DNA of 64,000 bases from Poseidonocella sedimentorum (GCF_900116005.1 NZ_FOYI01000012.1:27936-91935), one strand, 5' to 3'; positions 19,967-31,141 are shown, counted from the first letter of the stretch. Made by a program: numbers and translations. The notes: generated from the letters alone by a model not told the origin.

Positions 19967-21781
19967 ATGGATCTGAGAAACATCGCGATTATCGCGCACG
20001 TCGACCATGGCAAGACCACGCTTGTGGACGAGCTGCTCAAACAGTCCGGCGCGTTCCGCGACAACCAGGCCGTGGCCGAGCGCGCCATGGACAGCAACGA
20101 TCTGGAACGCGAGCGCGGGATCACCATCCTCGCCAAGGCGACCAGCGTTGAATGGAAGAGCACGCGCATCAACATCGTCGACACGCCCGGCCACGCCGAT
20201 TTCGGCGGCGAGGTGGAGCGCATCCTGTCGATGGTCGACGGGGTTGTGCTGCTGGTGGATGCGGCCGAGGGCCCGATGCCCCAGACCAAGTTCGTCACCT
20301 CCAAGGCGCTGGCGCTCGGGCTGCGCCCGATCGTGGTGCTCAACAAGGTCGACAAGCCCGATGCCGAGCCGGACCGCGCGCTGGATGAGTGCTTCGACCT
20401 TTTCGCCAACCTCGGCGCCGACGAGGATCAGCTCGACTTCCCGCATCTTTATGCCTCGGGCCGCTCCGGTTGGGCCGATGCCGAGCTTGACGGGCCGCGC
20501 AAGGATCTCTCGGCGCTGTTCAACCTCGTGGTCAACCACGTGCCCGCGCCCAGGCAGATCAAGCACCAGGGCGAGGATTTCAGCATGCTCGCCACCACGC
20601 TGGGCTCCGATCCGTTCCTTGGCCGCATCCTCACCGGCCGGATCGAGACCGGCACGCTGAAGGTCGGCGCGACCATTCAGGCCCTCTCGCGCCACGGCGA
20701 GAAGATCGAGCAGTTCCGCGTCGCCAAGATCCGCGCTTTCCGCGGCCTCGGCCAGCAGGACATCGACATCGGCGAGGCGGGCGATATCGTCTCGCTGTCC
20801 GGCATGGCCAAGGCCACGGTGGCCGACACGCTCTGCGCGCTGGCGATCGAAGACCCCCTGCCCGCCCAGCCGATCGATCCGCCCACCATCTCCGTCACCT
20901 TCGGCATCAACGACAGCCCGCTGGCGGGCCGCGATGGCAAGAAGGTCCAGTCGCGCGTGATCCGTGACCGGCTGATGAAAGAGGCCGAGAGCAACGTCGC
21001 GATCAAGATCACCGACACCCCCGGCGGCGAGGCCTTCGAGGTCGCGGGCCGCGGCGAGTTGCAGATGGGCGTGCTCATCGAGAACATGCGCCGCGAGGGG
21101 TTCGAGCTCTCGATTTCCCGCCCGCAGGTCCTCACCCGCGAGATCGACGGCGAGGTGCAGGAGCCGATCGAGGAAGTCACCATCGACGTGGATGACGAAT
21201 ACTCCGGCGCGGTCATCGAAAAGATCACCGGCGCGCGCAAAGGCGATCTGGCCGAGATGAAACCCGCCGGCGCCGGCAAGACGCGCATCGTCGCCCATGT
21301 CCCGTCGCGCGGGCTCATCGGCTATCACGGCGAGTTCCTGACCGACACCCGCGGCACCGGCGTGCTCAACCGCGTGTTCCACGGCTGGGCGCCCCACAAG
21401 GGCACGATCCCGGGCCGCCGCGCGGGCGTTCTGATCTCGATGGAAGACGGGGACGCGGTGGCCTATGCGCTGTGGAACCTCGAAGAGCGCGGCAAGATGT
21501 TCGTCGGGCCCCAGGCCAAGGTCTATCAGGGCATGATCATCGGCGAGCACAGCCGCGAGAACGACCTCGAGGTGAACCCGCTCAAGGGCAAGAAGCTCAC
21601 GAACGTGCGCGCCAGCGGCACGGACGATGCCGTCCGCCTGACCCCGCATGTGAACTTCAGCCTCGAAGAGGCGATCGCCTATATCAACGATGACGAGCTC
21701 GTCGAGGTCACGCCCAACGTGATCCGCCTGCGCAAGCGTCACCTCGACCCGCACGAGCGCAAACGCGCCAGTCGCAAGTAA
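19967..21781 (+). CDS. typA: Ribosome-associated GTPase TypA/BipA
   Basis: 604 residues. Translation-factor GTPase: G1 AHVDHGKTTL, switch sequence RERGITI, G3 DTPGHADFGGEV, G4 NKVDKP, then EF-G-like domains and the TypA C-terminal domain (GLIGYHGEFLTDTRGTG, RASGTDDAVRLTP). It binds ribosomes and helps assembly and stress adaptation. Length is normal for the family. Confidence 0.96.
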   Translation: MDLRNIAIIAHVDHGKTTLVDELLKQSGAFRDNQAVAERAMDSNDLERERGITILAKATSVEWKSTRINIVDTPGHADFGGEVERILSMVDGVVLLVDAAEGPMPQTKFVTSKALALGLRPIVVLNKVDKPDAEPDRALDECFDLFANLGADEDQLDFPHLYASGRSGWADAELDGPRKDLSALFNLVVNHVPAPRQIKHQGEDFSMLATTLGSDPFLGRILTGRIETGTLKVGATIQALSRHGEKIEQFRVAKIRAFRGLGQQDIDIGEAGDIVSLSGMAKATVADTLCALAIEDPLPAQPIDPPTISVTFGINDSPLAGRDGKKVQSRVIRDRLMKEAESNVAIKITDTPGGEAFEVAGRGELQMGVLIENMRREGFELSISRPQVLTREIDGEVQEPIEEVTIDVDDEYSGAVIEKITGARKGDLAEMKPAGAGKTRIVAHVPSRGLIGYHGEFLTDTRGTGVLNRVFHGWAPHKGTIPGRRAGVLISMEDGDAVAYALWNLEERGKMFVGPQAKVYQGMIIGEHSRENDLEVNPLKGKKLTNVRASGTDDAVRLTPHVNFSLEEAIAYINDDELVEVTPNVIRLRKRHLDPHERKRASRK

Positions 21782-21833
21782 CGCCGCCGGTGCGCGCGCC
21801 TGCCCAAGGGTAAGGAATTCCGGAATAGGCACA

Positions 21834-21862
21834 CCGCCCCCGTTTTGTCATAACGGGGGCGG
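21834..21862 (+). terminator. Hairpin after typA
   Basis: A perfect 11-bp stem (21834-21844 with 21852-21862, CCGCCCCCGTT) with a 7-nt loop, 53 bp past the typA stop. No T-run follows, so termination is inferred from the position and the stem strength only. Confidence 0.55.
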
Positions 21863-21920
21863 GCCATTTGCCCGGCGTTCTTAGACAGTGCAAGCAAGCG
21901 TAAAGTTTCGATTTTAGACA

Positions 21921-22037
21921 GGCCGCGCAGTCGGCCACCATGTTTCGCGCGTTCGGTGTCCCTCCGAACGCCATGACCAACGAGTGGAATTGTCCCCCGT
22001 GCCCGTGCCTGGTTTCAGGTGCGGGCACGGTCGTTTT
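21921..22037 (+). ncRNA. Candidate structured small RNA between typA and cckA
   Basis: No ORF is supported here, but three separate perfect or near-perfect hairpins follow each other: GGCCG/CGGCC at 21921-21936, GCGTTCGG/CCGAACGC at 21949-21971, and CCGTGCCCG..CGGGCACGG at 21997-22030 with an inner 4-bp stem. The last is followed by TCGTTTTC, a weak terminator tail on the plus strand. No known RNA family was recognised and no clear promoter was found; TAAAGT at 21901 is a possible -10. It might instead be an extended 3' region of cckA on the other strand. Confidence 0.35.
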
Positions 22038-22079
22038 CGCGCCACGCCATCCCGATCCCCGAAGCGGGGTCAATCGGCT

Positions 22080-24398
22080 TTACGCGTCCTCGCCCTGAAG
22101 CTGGTTCTGCACGGTGGTCGTCAGATCGCTCAGCGAGAAAGGCTTGGGCAGGAAGACCGAGCCCTCGACCTGTTTCTTCTCATCCGAAAACGCATCCTCG
22201 GCATAGCCAGACATGAAGATCACCTTGACGTCGGGACGCGTCTCCAACGCCTGCGCGACCCAGGTCGGACCGTCCATCCCCGGCATGATCACGTCGGTAA
22301 CGAAGATATCGACGTCGAGCGTCTTGTCCTCGAGCTTCTCCAGCGCCTCCTCCGCAGAGGCCGCCTCGTGCACCGTGTAGCCCCGGAGCTTGAGCGCGCG
22401 CGAGGCAAAGGCCCGCACCGGCGCCTCGTCCTCTACCAGAAGGACAACGCCCTCGGCCTGGCTGACCGGCAGCTTGGAGGGGATCGTGGGGACCTTCTTC
22501 TCCATCTCGGCGGGTGAGGCGGGGCTCGCCGCGGGGAAATAGAGGGTGAAGCGCGTGCCCACGGCAACAACGCTGTCGAGGAAGATATAACCGCCGGTCT
22601 GCTTGACGATGCCGTAAGCCGTCGAGAGCCCGAGCCCCGTCCCCTCGCCCGTCCGCTTGGAGGTATAGAAAGGCTCGAACACCTTTTGCTGCTTGTCGGC
22701 CGGAATGCCGATGCCCTCATCAGCGACCTTGACCACAACATACTCCCCGGCGGGCAGCACGGCCCGGTCCCGGTGGAGCGGCTTTTTCAGCGTGACGACC
22801 TCGGTCTCGACAAGGATCTCGCCGCCGTCGGGCATCGCATCGCGCGCGTTCACCACGAGGTTCATGAGCACCTGTTCAAGCTGGCGCTTGTCCGCGCGGA
22901 TCGGCTTGAGCACCGGATCATGCAGCAGCCGCAGCGCGATGCGCTCGCCCACCAGCCGGTTGAGCAGATGGGTCAGATCCGACAGCGTGTCGCGCAGATC
23001 GAGCAGCTCGGGGCTGAGCGTCTGCTTGCGCGAGAAGGCCAGAAGCTGGCCCACCAGCGCGGCCGCGCGATTGGTATTCTGGTTGATCTGGACCAGATCG
23101 CTGAAATCCGGGTCGCCCTCGTCATGGCGCAGCAGCAACAGATCGCAATGGCCGGAGATCGCCGTCAGCAGGTTGTTGAAATCATGCGCGACGCCGCCAG
23201 CGAGCTGGCCGATGGCCTGCATCTTCTGGCTCTGGACGAACTGCGCCTCCAGCGTCTTGAGCTCGGTCGCGTCATGCAGCACCGCGATGATCACCGGCGC
23301 GCCCTGCTCGATCACCCGGTTGAGGGTGACCTGCATGTAGCGCTCTTTCTTGCCGCCCGTGACCTTGAGGAATTCGGTGACCGAGGTCGCGCGCTCCTCG
23401 GAGACCTCGCGCAGCCAATCCTTGATCGGCCGCCCCAGCCCCTGCACCAGCGCACCGAGCCGTGTTCCGGGCGCGATCTCGTTCTCGAGCTGATCCTTGG
23501 CGAGCCGGTTGGCCTGCAACACCTCACCATCGGTGGCGATCTTCAAGAGCGGAACCGGAAGGCTGTCAAAGGAGCTCCAGTCGTTTTGCGATGCAAGCGC
23601 CACGCCGGGCATGAAAAAGACATCGCGCCGCCCGTCGCCGCGCTCGTAGGCGACCACGAAGACGTCCTGCGACCCGTCCTTGGTCTGGACCTGGTTCATC
23701 GCGCCTGAGACGGGCTGGGCCCGGGTAAAGAGCGAGTCAAAGTTTTTGATCTGGTCGCCAATCAGGCGCTGCATCGGCTCGTTGAGATAGAGCACCGTGC
23801 CTTTGCGATCGGAGGTCAGCATCGGCAGGCTGGTGCTGTCGAAGGGCGAGTCGCCGCCGGTGGTGCTCTGGCGCTGGACGCGCCAGATCGTGGTCTGGTC
23901 CTTGCTGGCATGGACCGAGATCCGCACCAGCCCGCGCCGGGTCACCACATCTTCGAATGCGTGATCGCTCGCAGCAAGTTGCGCGGTCAGCCGCGCCACA
24001 AGCGGGGCGGGATCCGCAACGAAGGGTTGCAGCGCGCTGGCGACCGAGCCGCGCGCTTCGGGGCGCACGAGGGTCCGCGCCGCATCGTTGAGGTAGAGCA
24101 CGCGCCCGCCGTCGTCGGCGAAAAGCCCGAAGACCGGATCCTTGCGCAGCAGCGTGTCGGCCACATCGGCCATCCGGCTCCGACCACCCAGAAGGCGCCG
24201 TAAGGTCTTGTTATGAAAGAGCGTGATAGAGATCACCGAGAGCCCGACGGTCAGCAGTGCGAGGTAGAGAAGCTCCGCCGAAAACCCGCTGGCCATGAGC
24301 AGCAGCGCGACCACAACCCCCAGAACCCCCGCTGTGAACAGCAATCCCGATCGCGTCACCGCGCCATCAGAGTCCTTGTTTGCTGACAAATCCGTCAC
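22080..24398 (-). CDS. cckA: Cell-cycle hybrid histidine kinase CckA
   Basis: 772 residues from a GTG at 24398 with GGAG a few bases upstream; in-frame sequence further upstream crosses the CtrA-type box and is rejected. Two membrane segments (about 18-38 and 42-61), two PAS-like regions (85-165 and 270-380), the HisKA domain with H405 in GGVAHDFNNLLTAI, a GHKL ATPase (NARDAMPDGG, DEGIGIP, GTGLGLS) and a C-terminal receiver with D702 (TDVIMPGMDG). CckA passes phosphate through its receiver to ChpT and on to CtrA. Confidence 0.93.
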   Translation of the reverse strand: MTDLSANKDSDGAVTRSGLLFTAGVLGVVVALLLMASGFSAELLYLALLTVGLSVISITLFHNKTLRRLLGGRSRMADVADTLLRKDPVFGLFADDGGRVLYLNDAARTLVRPEARGSVASALQPFVADPAPLVARLTAQLAASDHAFEDVVTRRGLVRISVHASKDQTTIWRVQRQSTTGGDSPFDSTSLPMLTSDRKGTVLYLNEPMQRLIGDQIKNFDSLFTRAQPVSGAMNQVQTKDGSQDVFVVAYERGDGRRDVFFMPGVALASQNDWSSFDSLPVPLLKIATDGEVLQANRLAKDQLENEIAPGTRLGALVQGLGRPIKDWLREVSEERATSVTEFLKVTGGKKERYMQVTLNRVIEQGAPVIIAVLHDATELKTLEAQFVQSQKMQAIGQLAGGVAHDFNNLLTAISGHCDLLLLRHDEGDPDFSDLVQINQNTNRAAALVGQLLAFSRKQTLSPELLDLRDTLSDLTHLLNRLVGERIALRLLHDPVLKPIRADKRQLEQVLMNLVVNARDAMPDGGEILVETEVVTLKKPLHRDRAVLPAGEYVVVKVADEGIGIPADKQQKVFEPFYTSKRTGEGTGLGLSTAYGIVKQTGGYIFLDSVVAVGTRFTLYFPAASPASPAEMEKKVPTIPSKLPVSQAEGVVLLVEDEAPVRAFASRALKLRGYTVHEAASAEEALEKLEDKTLDVDIFVTDVIMPGMDGPTWVAQALETRPDVKVIFMSGYAEDAFSDEKKQVEGSVFLPKPFSLSDLTTTVQNQLQGEDA

Positions 24399-24448
24399 GG
24401 AAGCTCCACCTTTAACTCTCGTTGTAGGCGAATAAGTCCGCAACGTCA

Positions 24449-24463
24449 TTAACAGGCGGTTAA
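24449..24463 (-). promoter_or_regulatory. CtrA-type box upstream of cckA
   Basis: TTAA, seven bases, TTAA: the spacing of the CtrA recognition sequence. It lies 51 bp upstream of the cckA GTG, inside the 100-bp gap to the RsmB-like gene. On the minus strand it reads TTAACCGCCTGTTAA. A CtrA site here would close a feedback loop on the kinase that controls CtrA. Binding is inferred from sequence alone. Confidence 0.55.
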
Positions 24464-24498
24464 TTTTTTCATGCCCTCGCGTAAGCACCCGCAAATAC

Positions 24499-25665
24499 TT
24501 AGGATTTTCGAAGCACCGCGATGTAGAATCCGTCACCGTCCGGTCCCGGCAGGAAGCGTTTGCGCAGCTCGCAGCTGACGTCGGGGTGGCGTGCGAGGAC
24601 CGCGTCGATCTGCGCGTCGTTCTCGGCCTCCAGCACCGAGCAGGTGGCATAGACGAGCCGCCCACCGGGCGCGACGAGCGGCGCGGTCTCGTCGAGGATC
24701 GCCGATTGCGCGGCGCGGAGCGACGTCAGCATGTCGGGCGTGAGCCGCCATTTCCCCTCCGGCGCGCGGCGCCAGGCCCCGCTGCCCGAACAGGGCACAT
24801 CGCACAGCACGGTCTCGAACCGGCCCGCCTCGGCGCAGGCGCCGGGCGCCAGCTGGGTGATCGTCACTCCCGCGCGCTCGGCTCGGGCCGGCAGGTCGGA
24901 CATGCGGCCGGGATCGGCGTCATGGGCGAAAACGCGGGCCTCGCTGCGCGCCGCGAGCGCGAGCGCCTTGCCGCCGCCTCCGGCGCAATAGTCCAGAACG
25001 CGCGCGCCCTCGGCCATCGGGACCAGATCGCAAACCGCCTGCGAAGCCGCGTCCTGCAATTCCACAAGCCCGCTTTGAAACGCCGCGCTGCGCGCCACCC
25101 GTCGCGCCCCGGCAAGGACCTCGAGCGCGGTGGGCGACAGGGTCGCCGCGCGGGTCTCGATCCCCTCTTCCGCCAGCGCGGCAATCGCCGCCTCGCGCGT
25201 CGCGGCACGGGCATTGACCCGCAGGAAGACCGGCGCGCGCGTGGCCAGGATCCGGGTGATCTCGTCAAACTCCGCGCCAAGCGACTCGCGCATCGGCGCG
25301 ATGAGCCAATCGGGGAGGTTGGCCGCATCGGCCTCGGGCATCGGCCCGGCCTCGAAGCTCCGCTCGGCCTCGGTCAGTGGCGCGGGCGCGTGGCCTTGCC
25401 CGGTGAACAGCTCGTCCAACGGCAGCCCGCCCGCGCGGCAAAGCCCGATCATCAGCCCGCGCCCCGTCTCGACCCCGCCCAGATGGGCAAAGCTGCGGCG
25501 GTTGCGCACTGCGTCGAAAACATGATCGCGGATCGCCGCCCGATCACCGGACCCGGCAAACCGGCTGCGCCGCGCCCAGCCCGTGAGGGCCTTTTCCGCC
25601 GCGCTGCCCGCGAGGATCCCGTCGAGGATCTCCGCCGCTGCCGCAATCCGCGCCGCGGGCGTCAT
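24499..25665 (-). CDS. RsmB/NOP-family 5-methylcytosine RNA methyltransferase
   Basis: 388 residues. An N-terminal NusB-like helical region is followed by a SAM methyltransferase with VLDYCAGGGGKAL, motif IV DVPCSGSGAWRR and the second cysteine in YATCSVLEAEN, the two-cysteine chemistry of m5C RNA methyltransferases. The best-known target is 16S rRNA C967 (RsmB), but paralogues exist in this group so the exact base is uncertain. It starts 9 bp after guaB and is probably cotranscribed. Confidence 0.88.
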   Translation of the reverse strand: MTPAARIAAAAEILDGILAGSAAEKALTGWARRSRFAGSGDRAAIRDHVFDAVRNRRSFAHLGGVETGRGLMIGLCRAGGLPLDELFTGQGHAPAPLTEAERSFEAGPMPEADAANLPDWLIAPMRESLGAEFDEITRILATRAPVFLRVNARAATREAAIAALAEEGIETRAATLSPTALEVLAGARRVARSAAFQSGLVELQDAASQAVCDLVPMAEGARVLDYCAGGGGKALALAARSEARVFAHDADPGRMSDLPARAERAGVTITQLAPGACAEAGRFETVLCDVPCSGSGAWRRAPEGKWRLTPDMLTSLRAAQSAILDETAPLVAPGGRLVYATCSVLEAENDAQIDAVLARHPDVSCELRKRFLPGPDGDGFYIAVLRKS

Positions 25666-25674
25666 CGCGCGCGC

Positions 25675-27249
<1,575 letters not shown>

Positions 27250-27262
27250 TCATATGTTGCCC

Positions 27263-27949
27263 ATGCTGAAGTTCACGCCCCTTCTGCTCGCCCTGCTCTA
27301 CGGGTTCGCGCTCTATCATTTCTCCGCCTGGCGCACCCGGCGCGAGCTCGATGCGAAATCGACCGAGCTGGCCGATCCGGTACTGCGGCGGCTGACCGAT
27401 CGGATGGCCGCGGCGCTGGAGCTGCCGCGCATCCGCGTCCATATCTACGAGATCGATCCCGTGAACGGGCTCGCGGCGCCCGACGGGCGGATCTTCATCA
27501 CCCGCGGCTTTTATCGCAAATACCAAAGCGGCGAGGTCACGGCCGAGGAACTGTCCTCGGTGATCGCCCATGAGCTCGGCCACGTGGCGCTCGGCCACAC
27601 CCGGCGGCGGATGATCGACTTCTCGGGCCAGAACGCGCTGCGCACGGCGCTCGCGATGGTGCTGGCGCGCTTCGTGCCGATCATCGGGGCCTGGGTCGCC
27701 AATATGGTCACCTCGATGCTGGCGGCGCGCCTCTCGCGCGGCGATGAGTACGAGGCCGACGAATACGCCTCGGCGCTGCTGACCAAGGCCGGGATCGGCA
27801 CCGGGCCGCAGAAAGACCTCTTCCTCAAGCTCGACGCCCTGACCGCCCAGCGCGCCGGCGTCACCCCGGCCTGGCTCATGAGCCACCCCAAGACCGCCGA
27901 ACGCATCGCCGCGATCGAAGCGCGCGAGGCCCGCTGGCAGGTGGATTGA
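27263..27949 (+). CDS. M48-family metallopeptidase with N-terminal membrane anchor
   Basis: 228 residues from ATG 27263 (ATG 27254, three codons earlier, is equally possible; neither has a clear ribosome site). One membrane segment (residues 1-20), then a peptidase domain with zinc motif HELGH in SSVIAHELGHVALGHTRRR and the third ligand glutamate in DEYEADEYA. The C-terminal SHPKTAERIAAIEA is typical for M48 proteins such as HtpX/LoiP. It is shorter than HtpX and lacks its four membrane helices. The substrate is unknown. Confidence 0.88.
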   Translation: MLKFTPLLLALLYGFALYHFSAWRTRRELDAKSTELADPVLRRLTDRMAAALELPRIRVHIYEIDPVNGLAAPDGRIFITRGFYRKYQSGEVTAEELSSVIAHELGHVALGHTRRRMIDFSGQNALRTALAMVLARFVPIIGAWVANMVTSMLAARLSRGDEYEADEYASALLTKAGIGTGPQKDLFLKLDALTAQRAGVTPAWLMSHPKTAERIAAIEAREARWQVD

Positions 27950-28048
27950 CGCACGTCCGGCGACGGGCTGACCCTGCCAAAAACCCTTGTCCTGACCGGC
28001 GCGGACCGCTAGCCCATCCCAAAACCTTCGGCACCGGGGCGACAACGC

Positions 28049-30001
28049 ATGACATACAGAGCGGATATCGACGGGCTGCGCGCCATCGCGGTGGGCGTGA
28101 TCGTCCTGTTCCACATCGGGCTGCATCAGCTTTCCGGCGGCTTCATCGGGGTCGATATCTTCTTCGTCATCTCCGGCTACCTGATCACGACGATCGTGCT
28201 GCGCGACCTCGCGGCGGGGCGGTTTTCGTTCCGAAATTTCTACATGCGCCGCCTGCGCCGTCTCGGCCCCGCGCTGCTGGTGACGCTCGCGGTCACGCTC
28301 ATTTTCGGCTACCTGCTCTTCACGCCCGATCTCTTCGCGGCCCTGGCCTGGTCCAGCATCGCCGCGATCTTCTCGCTTTCGAATGTGCTCTTCTGGCTCC
28401 AGTCGGGCTACTTCGATACCGACGCGATCCTCAAGCCGCTGCTCCACACCTGGTCGCTCGCCGTCGAGGAGCAATTCTACCTGATCTGGCCCGCCGCGCT
28501 TTTGCTGCTTGCCCCTGCCGGACGGCTCGGGGCGCGGGGCCTTTTGGTGCTAGCCGCGGTGGGGCTCACGAGCCTTCTGGCGGCGGAGCTGATGCTGGAG
28601 CGCGATCCTGCCGGGGCCTTCTTCCTGCCGATGTTCCGGCTCGCCGAGTTCGGTATCGGCGCGGGCCTCGCTGTCCATGGCCGGACCCTGCGGCCCGGGC
28701 CGGCGGCAAGCCTTGCCTCCCTCCTTGGCCTCGCGCTCATCGCCGTCACGAGCGTGACCTTCTCCGAAGACATGCGCTTTCCCGGCCTTGCCGCGCTCCT
28801 GCCCTGCCTGGGCTCGGGGCTGATCATCCTCGCCGGTCCCGGCGCGCTCGCCAATCGCCTGCTGGCGCGTCAGCCCTTCCGCTACATCGGCCGCATCAGC
28901 TATTCGCTCTATCTCGTCCACTGGCCTGTCGTGGTGTTCCTCTCCTACCGCTTCGGCGCGCCTGACCACCGCGACGAGATCATCATTCTCGCGGTCGTGT
29001 CGCTCGCCCTCGGCGCGCTGCTCTATCATCTGATCGAGACGCCATTTCGCCGGACCCGCGGCGATGGCGCGTTCCGGGTGAGTGGGCGGCAATTGACGGG
29101 CGGCGCCCTCGCACTCGTCTTCGCCCTGACCGCCACCAGCGGCGCGATCATCGCACAGGATGGCATCCCCGGTCGCATGAATGCACAGACCACTGCACTG
29201 CTGAGCGAAATCGCGAAAGGCGATGCGGCGCGCGGGATCGGCATCCGCCGCCGTGATTGCCACGTGAAGGCCGATGTCCCGGCCGAATTCTACGACACCA
29301 ACGACGATCTCTGCCTGCCGCCCGAACGGCGCGAGATGATCGTGGTCATGGGCGACAGCCACGCAGCCGACATTTATTTCGCGCTCGAGACCCGCTTCCC
29401 CGATCTCAACATCGTCCAGATGACCGGCGCGGGCTGCGCCTTCAGCCGCCCCTATAACGCCCACAACCACTGCAGCATCGTGGTCGGGAAATCGGAAACC
29501 TGGCTTCCCGAGAACGCCGCGAATATCCGTGCCGTGATCTATTCCCAAAGGGGCAGCACGGCGCTCGACGGCGCGAAATCGGCCCCGCTCGAAGAGCGCC
29601 CCCTGCCCCCCGGCGCGTTCGACCATCTCAGATCCCATCTCGACCGGATCGCAGGGCTCGGCATCCCGGTCCTGCTCTGGGGCCCGCGGCCCGAGTTTCA
29701 TCCAGAAATCGAGGTGATGGTCGCGCGGGAAGGCACGCGCGGGGCAGTGGTCAAAGCCTATGCCAAGCTCGAACACGCCAAGCTCCGCGATCTGGATGCC
29801 GCCATGCGCGCAGCTTTCGCGAGCAGCGCGGTGGACTATCACTCCACGATGGAGACGCTCTGCACCCCGGATTGCCCGGTGATCACCCCCGAGGGCCAGT
29901 TCGTGATCAACGATTTCTATCACTGGTCGCCGGAAGGCGGGCAATATGTCACGGATCTGATGCTGGAGAGCTGGCCGGCCCTGCGCGAGGCGCTGCGGTA
30001 A
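28049..30001 (+). CDS. Membrane O-acyltransferase with C-terminal SGNH domain (OafA/YrhL type)
   Basis: 650 residues. The N-terminal acyltransferase-3 domain (about 1-340) has ten or so membrane helices, starting with YRADIDGLRAIAVGVIVLFH (catalytic His22), then GGFIGVDIFFVISGYLI, FYMRRLRRLGPAL and HTWSLAVEEQFYLIWP. A periplasmic SGNH hydrolase-like domain follows, with the serine near residue 435 in VVMGDSHAADIYF and Asp-x-x-His near 620 in NDFYHWSPEGG. The architecture matches enzymes that O-acetylate surface polysaccharides. The target polymer is unknown. Confidence 0.9.
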   Translation: MTYRADIDGLRAIAVGVIVLFHIGLHQLSGGFIGVDIFFVISGYLITTIVLRDLAAGRFSFRNFYMRRLRRLGPALLVTLAVTLIFGYLLFTPDLFAALAWSSIAAIFSLSNVLFWLQSGYFDTDAILKPLLHTWSLAVEEQFYLIWPAALLLLAPAGRLGARGLLVLAAVGLTSLLAAELMLERDPAGAFFLPMFRLAEFGIGAGLAVHGRTLRPGPAASLASLLGLALIAVTSVTFSEDMRFPGLAALLPCLGSGLIILAGPGALANRLLARQPFRYIGRISYSLYLVHWPVVVFLSYRFGAPDHRDEIIILAVVSLALGALLYHLIETPFRRTRGDGAFRVSGRQLTGGALALVFALTATSGAIIAQDGIPGRMNAQTTALLSEIAKGDAARGIGIRRRDCHVKADVPAEFYDTNDDLCLPPERREMIVVMGDSHAADIYFALETRFPDLNIVQMTGAGCAFSRPYNAHNHCSIVVGKSETWLPENAANIRAVIYSQRGSTALDGAKSAPLEERPLPPGAFDHLRSHLDRIAGLGIPVLLWGPRPEFHPEIEVMVAREGTRGAVVKAYAKLEHAKLRDLDAAMRAAFASSAVDYHSTMETLCTPDCPVITPEGQFVINDFYHWSPEGGQYVTDLMLESWPALREALR

Positions 30002-30007
30002 CCGGCC

Positions 30008-30499
30008 CTAGCCGAGACGTTCCTTGAGTCGCGCGTGTACCTCGGGCGTGACGAAATGGGAGACGTCCCCGCCGAGCCGGGCGATTTCCTTGACCAGCTT
30101 GGACGCGATCGCCTGATGCTTGGCCTCGGCCATGAGGAACACCGTCTCGACCGAGCTGTCGAGCACGCGGTTCATGCCAACCATCTGGTATTCGTATTCG
30201 AAATCCGCCACGGCCCGCAGGCCGCGAATGATCATCTGCGCGCCCACATCGCGGGCACAGTCGATCAGCAGGTTCTCGAACGGATGCACGACGATCTCGG
30301 TACCGGTGCGCGCGCCGAGGTCGCTGCAGATCGTCTCGATCATCACAACGCGCTCTTCAAGTGTAAACAGCGGCGCCTTGTCGCGGTTGATCGCCACGCC
30401 GATCACCAGCCGGTCCACCAAGGCGCAGGCGCGCTCGATGATGTCGATATGGCCAAGCGTGACCGGGTCGAATGTGCCGGGATAGAGCCCAATGCGCAT
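30008..30499 (-). CDS. coaD: Pantetheine-phosphate adenylyltransferase
   Basis: 163 residues. The nucleotidyltransferase motif GTFDPVTLGHIDIIERA includes the T/HxGH active site, with RGLRAVADFEYEYQMVGMNR further on and an ISSTxxR-equivalent region replaced by AIASKLVKEIARLGGD as usual for CoaD. It transfers AMP to 4'-phosphopantetheine, the penultimate step to CoA. It ends 6 bp from the convergent acyltransferase gene. Confidence 0.96.
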   Translation of the reverse strand: MRIGLYPGTFDPVTLGHIDIIERACALVDRLVIGVAINRDKAPLFTLEERVVMIETICSDLGARTGTEIVVHPFENLLIDCARDVGAQMIIRGLRAVADFEYEYQMVGMNRVLDSSVETVFLMAEAKHQAIASKLVKEIARLGGDVSHFVTPEVHARLKERLG

Positions 30500-30650
30500 G
30501 GCGCGTCTCCGCTTTCGTCTCGCCGCGCGCGCGCAGCATCGGTTTCGTCGCGCGCACGCAACATTATTGCCCGGAGAAATGCAAGCGAAAGCCGCAAGCT
30601 GCCGGTGCGGCGTTGCCCAGCGTCCCGGATGCCCCCGTCGCCTCCGGGGA

Positions 30651-31085
30651 TCAGAAGCCCATGATCATCCCTTGAAGCGCGTCTTTTTCCATGGCCAGCT
30701 CCGAGAGCCGCGCCTTGACCACGTCGCCCAGGGTGATCAGCCCTACAAGCTGGCCGCCCTCGACCACCGGCATGTGGCGGAACCGCCCCTCCGTCATGCG
30801 CGCGAGGATCGCATCGGCCAGATCGTCGCGCGCGCAGGTCTGCAGATCGCGCGTCATCATCTCGTCGACGGACCAACCCAGACAGACCGCGCCGCGCGCC
30901 GCCAGCGCCCGGACGATGTCGCGCTCCGACAGGATCCCCTCCGCGCGGGTGCCATCGGTGGAAATGACCACCGTCCCGATGCGGCGCTCGGCGAGGATCG
31001 TCGCGGCGTCCGAAACCAGCGTTCCGGGCTCCACGGTGACGACCCCGTCATCGCCCTTGGATTTCAGAATTTGATGGACCAACAT
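30651..31085 (-). CDS. Tandem CBS-domain protein
   Basis: 144 residues from ATG 31085, with GGAGG about 8 nt upstream; an extension of 20 codons is rejected. Two CBS domains cover the whole protein (residues 1-65, VVISTDGTRAEGILSERDIVRALA, and 75-135, HMPVVEGGQLVGLITLGDVVKARL). Stand-alone CBS pairs bind adenine nucleotides and act as energy sensors. No partner gene is suggested by the context. Confidence 0.9.
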   Translation of the reverse strand: MLVHQILKSKGDDGVVTVEPGTLVSDAATILAERRIGTVVISTDGTRAEGILSERDIVRALAARGAVCLGWSVDEMMTRDLQTCARDDLADAILARMTEGRFRHMPVVEGGQLVGLITLGDVVKARLSELAMEKDALQGMIMGF

Positions 31086-31141
31086 TAATCGTACTCCTCC
31101 CAACCCTTGTGCCTGAAGCCTCGCCGGTGGGCCGGGCCCTG

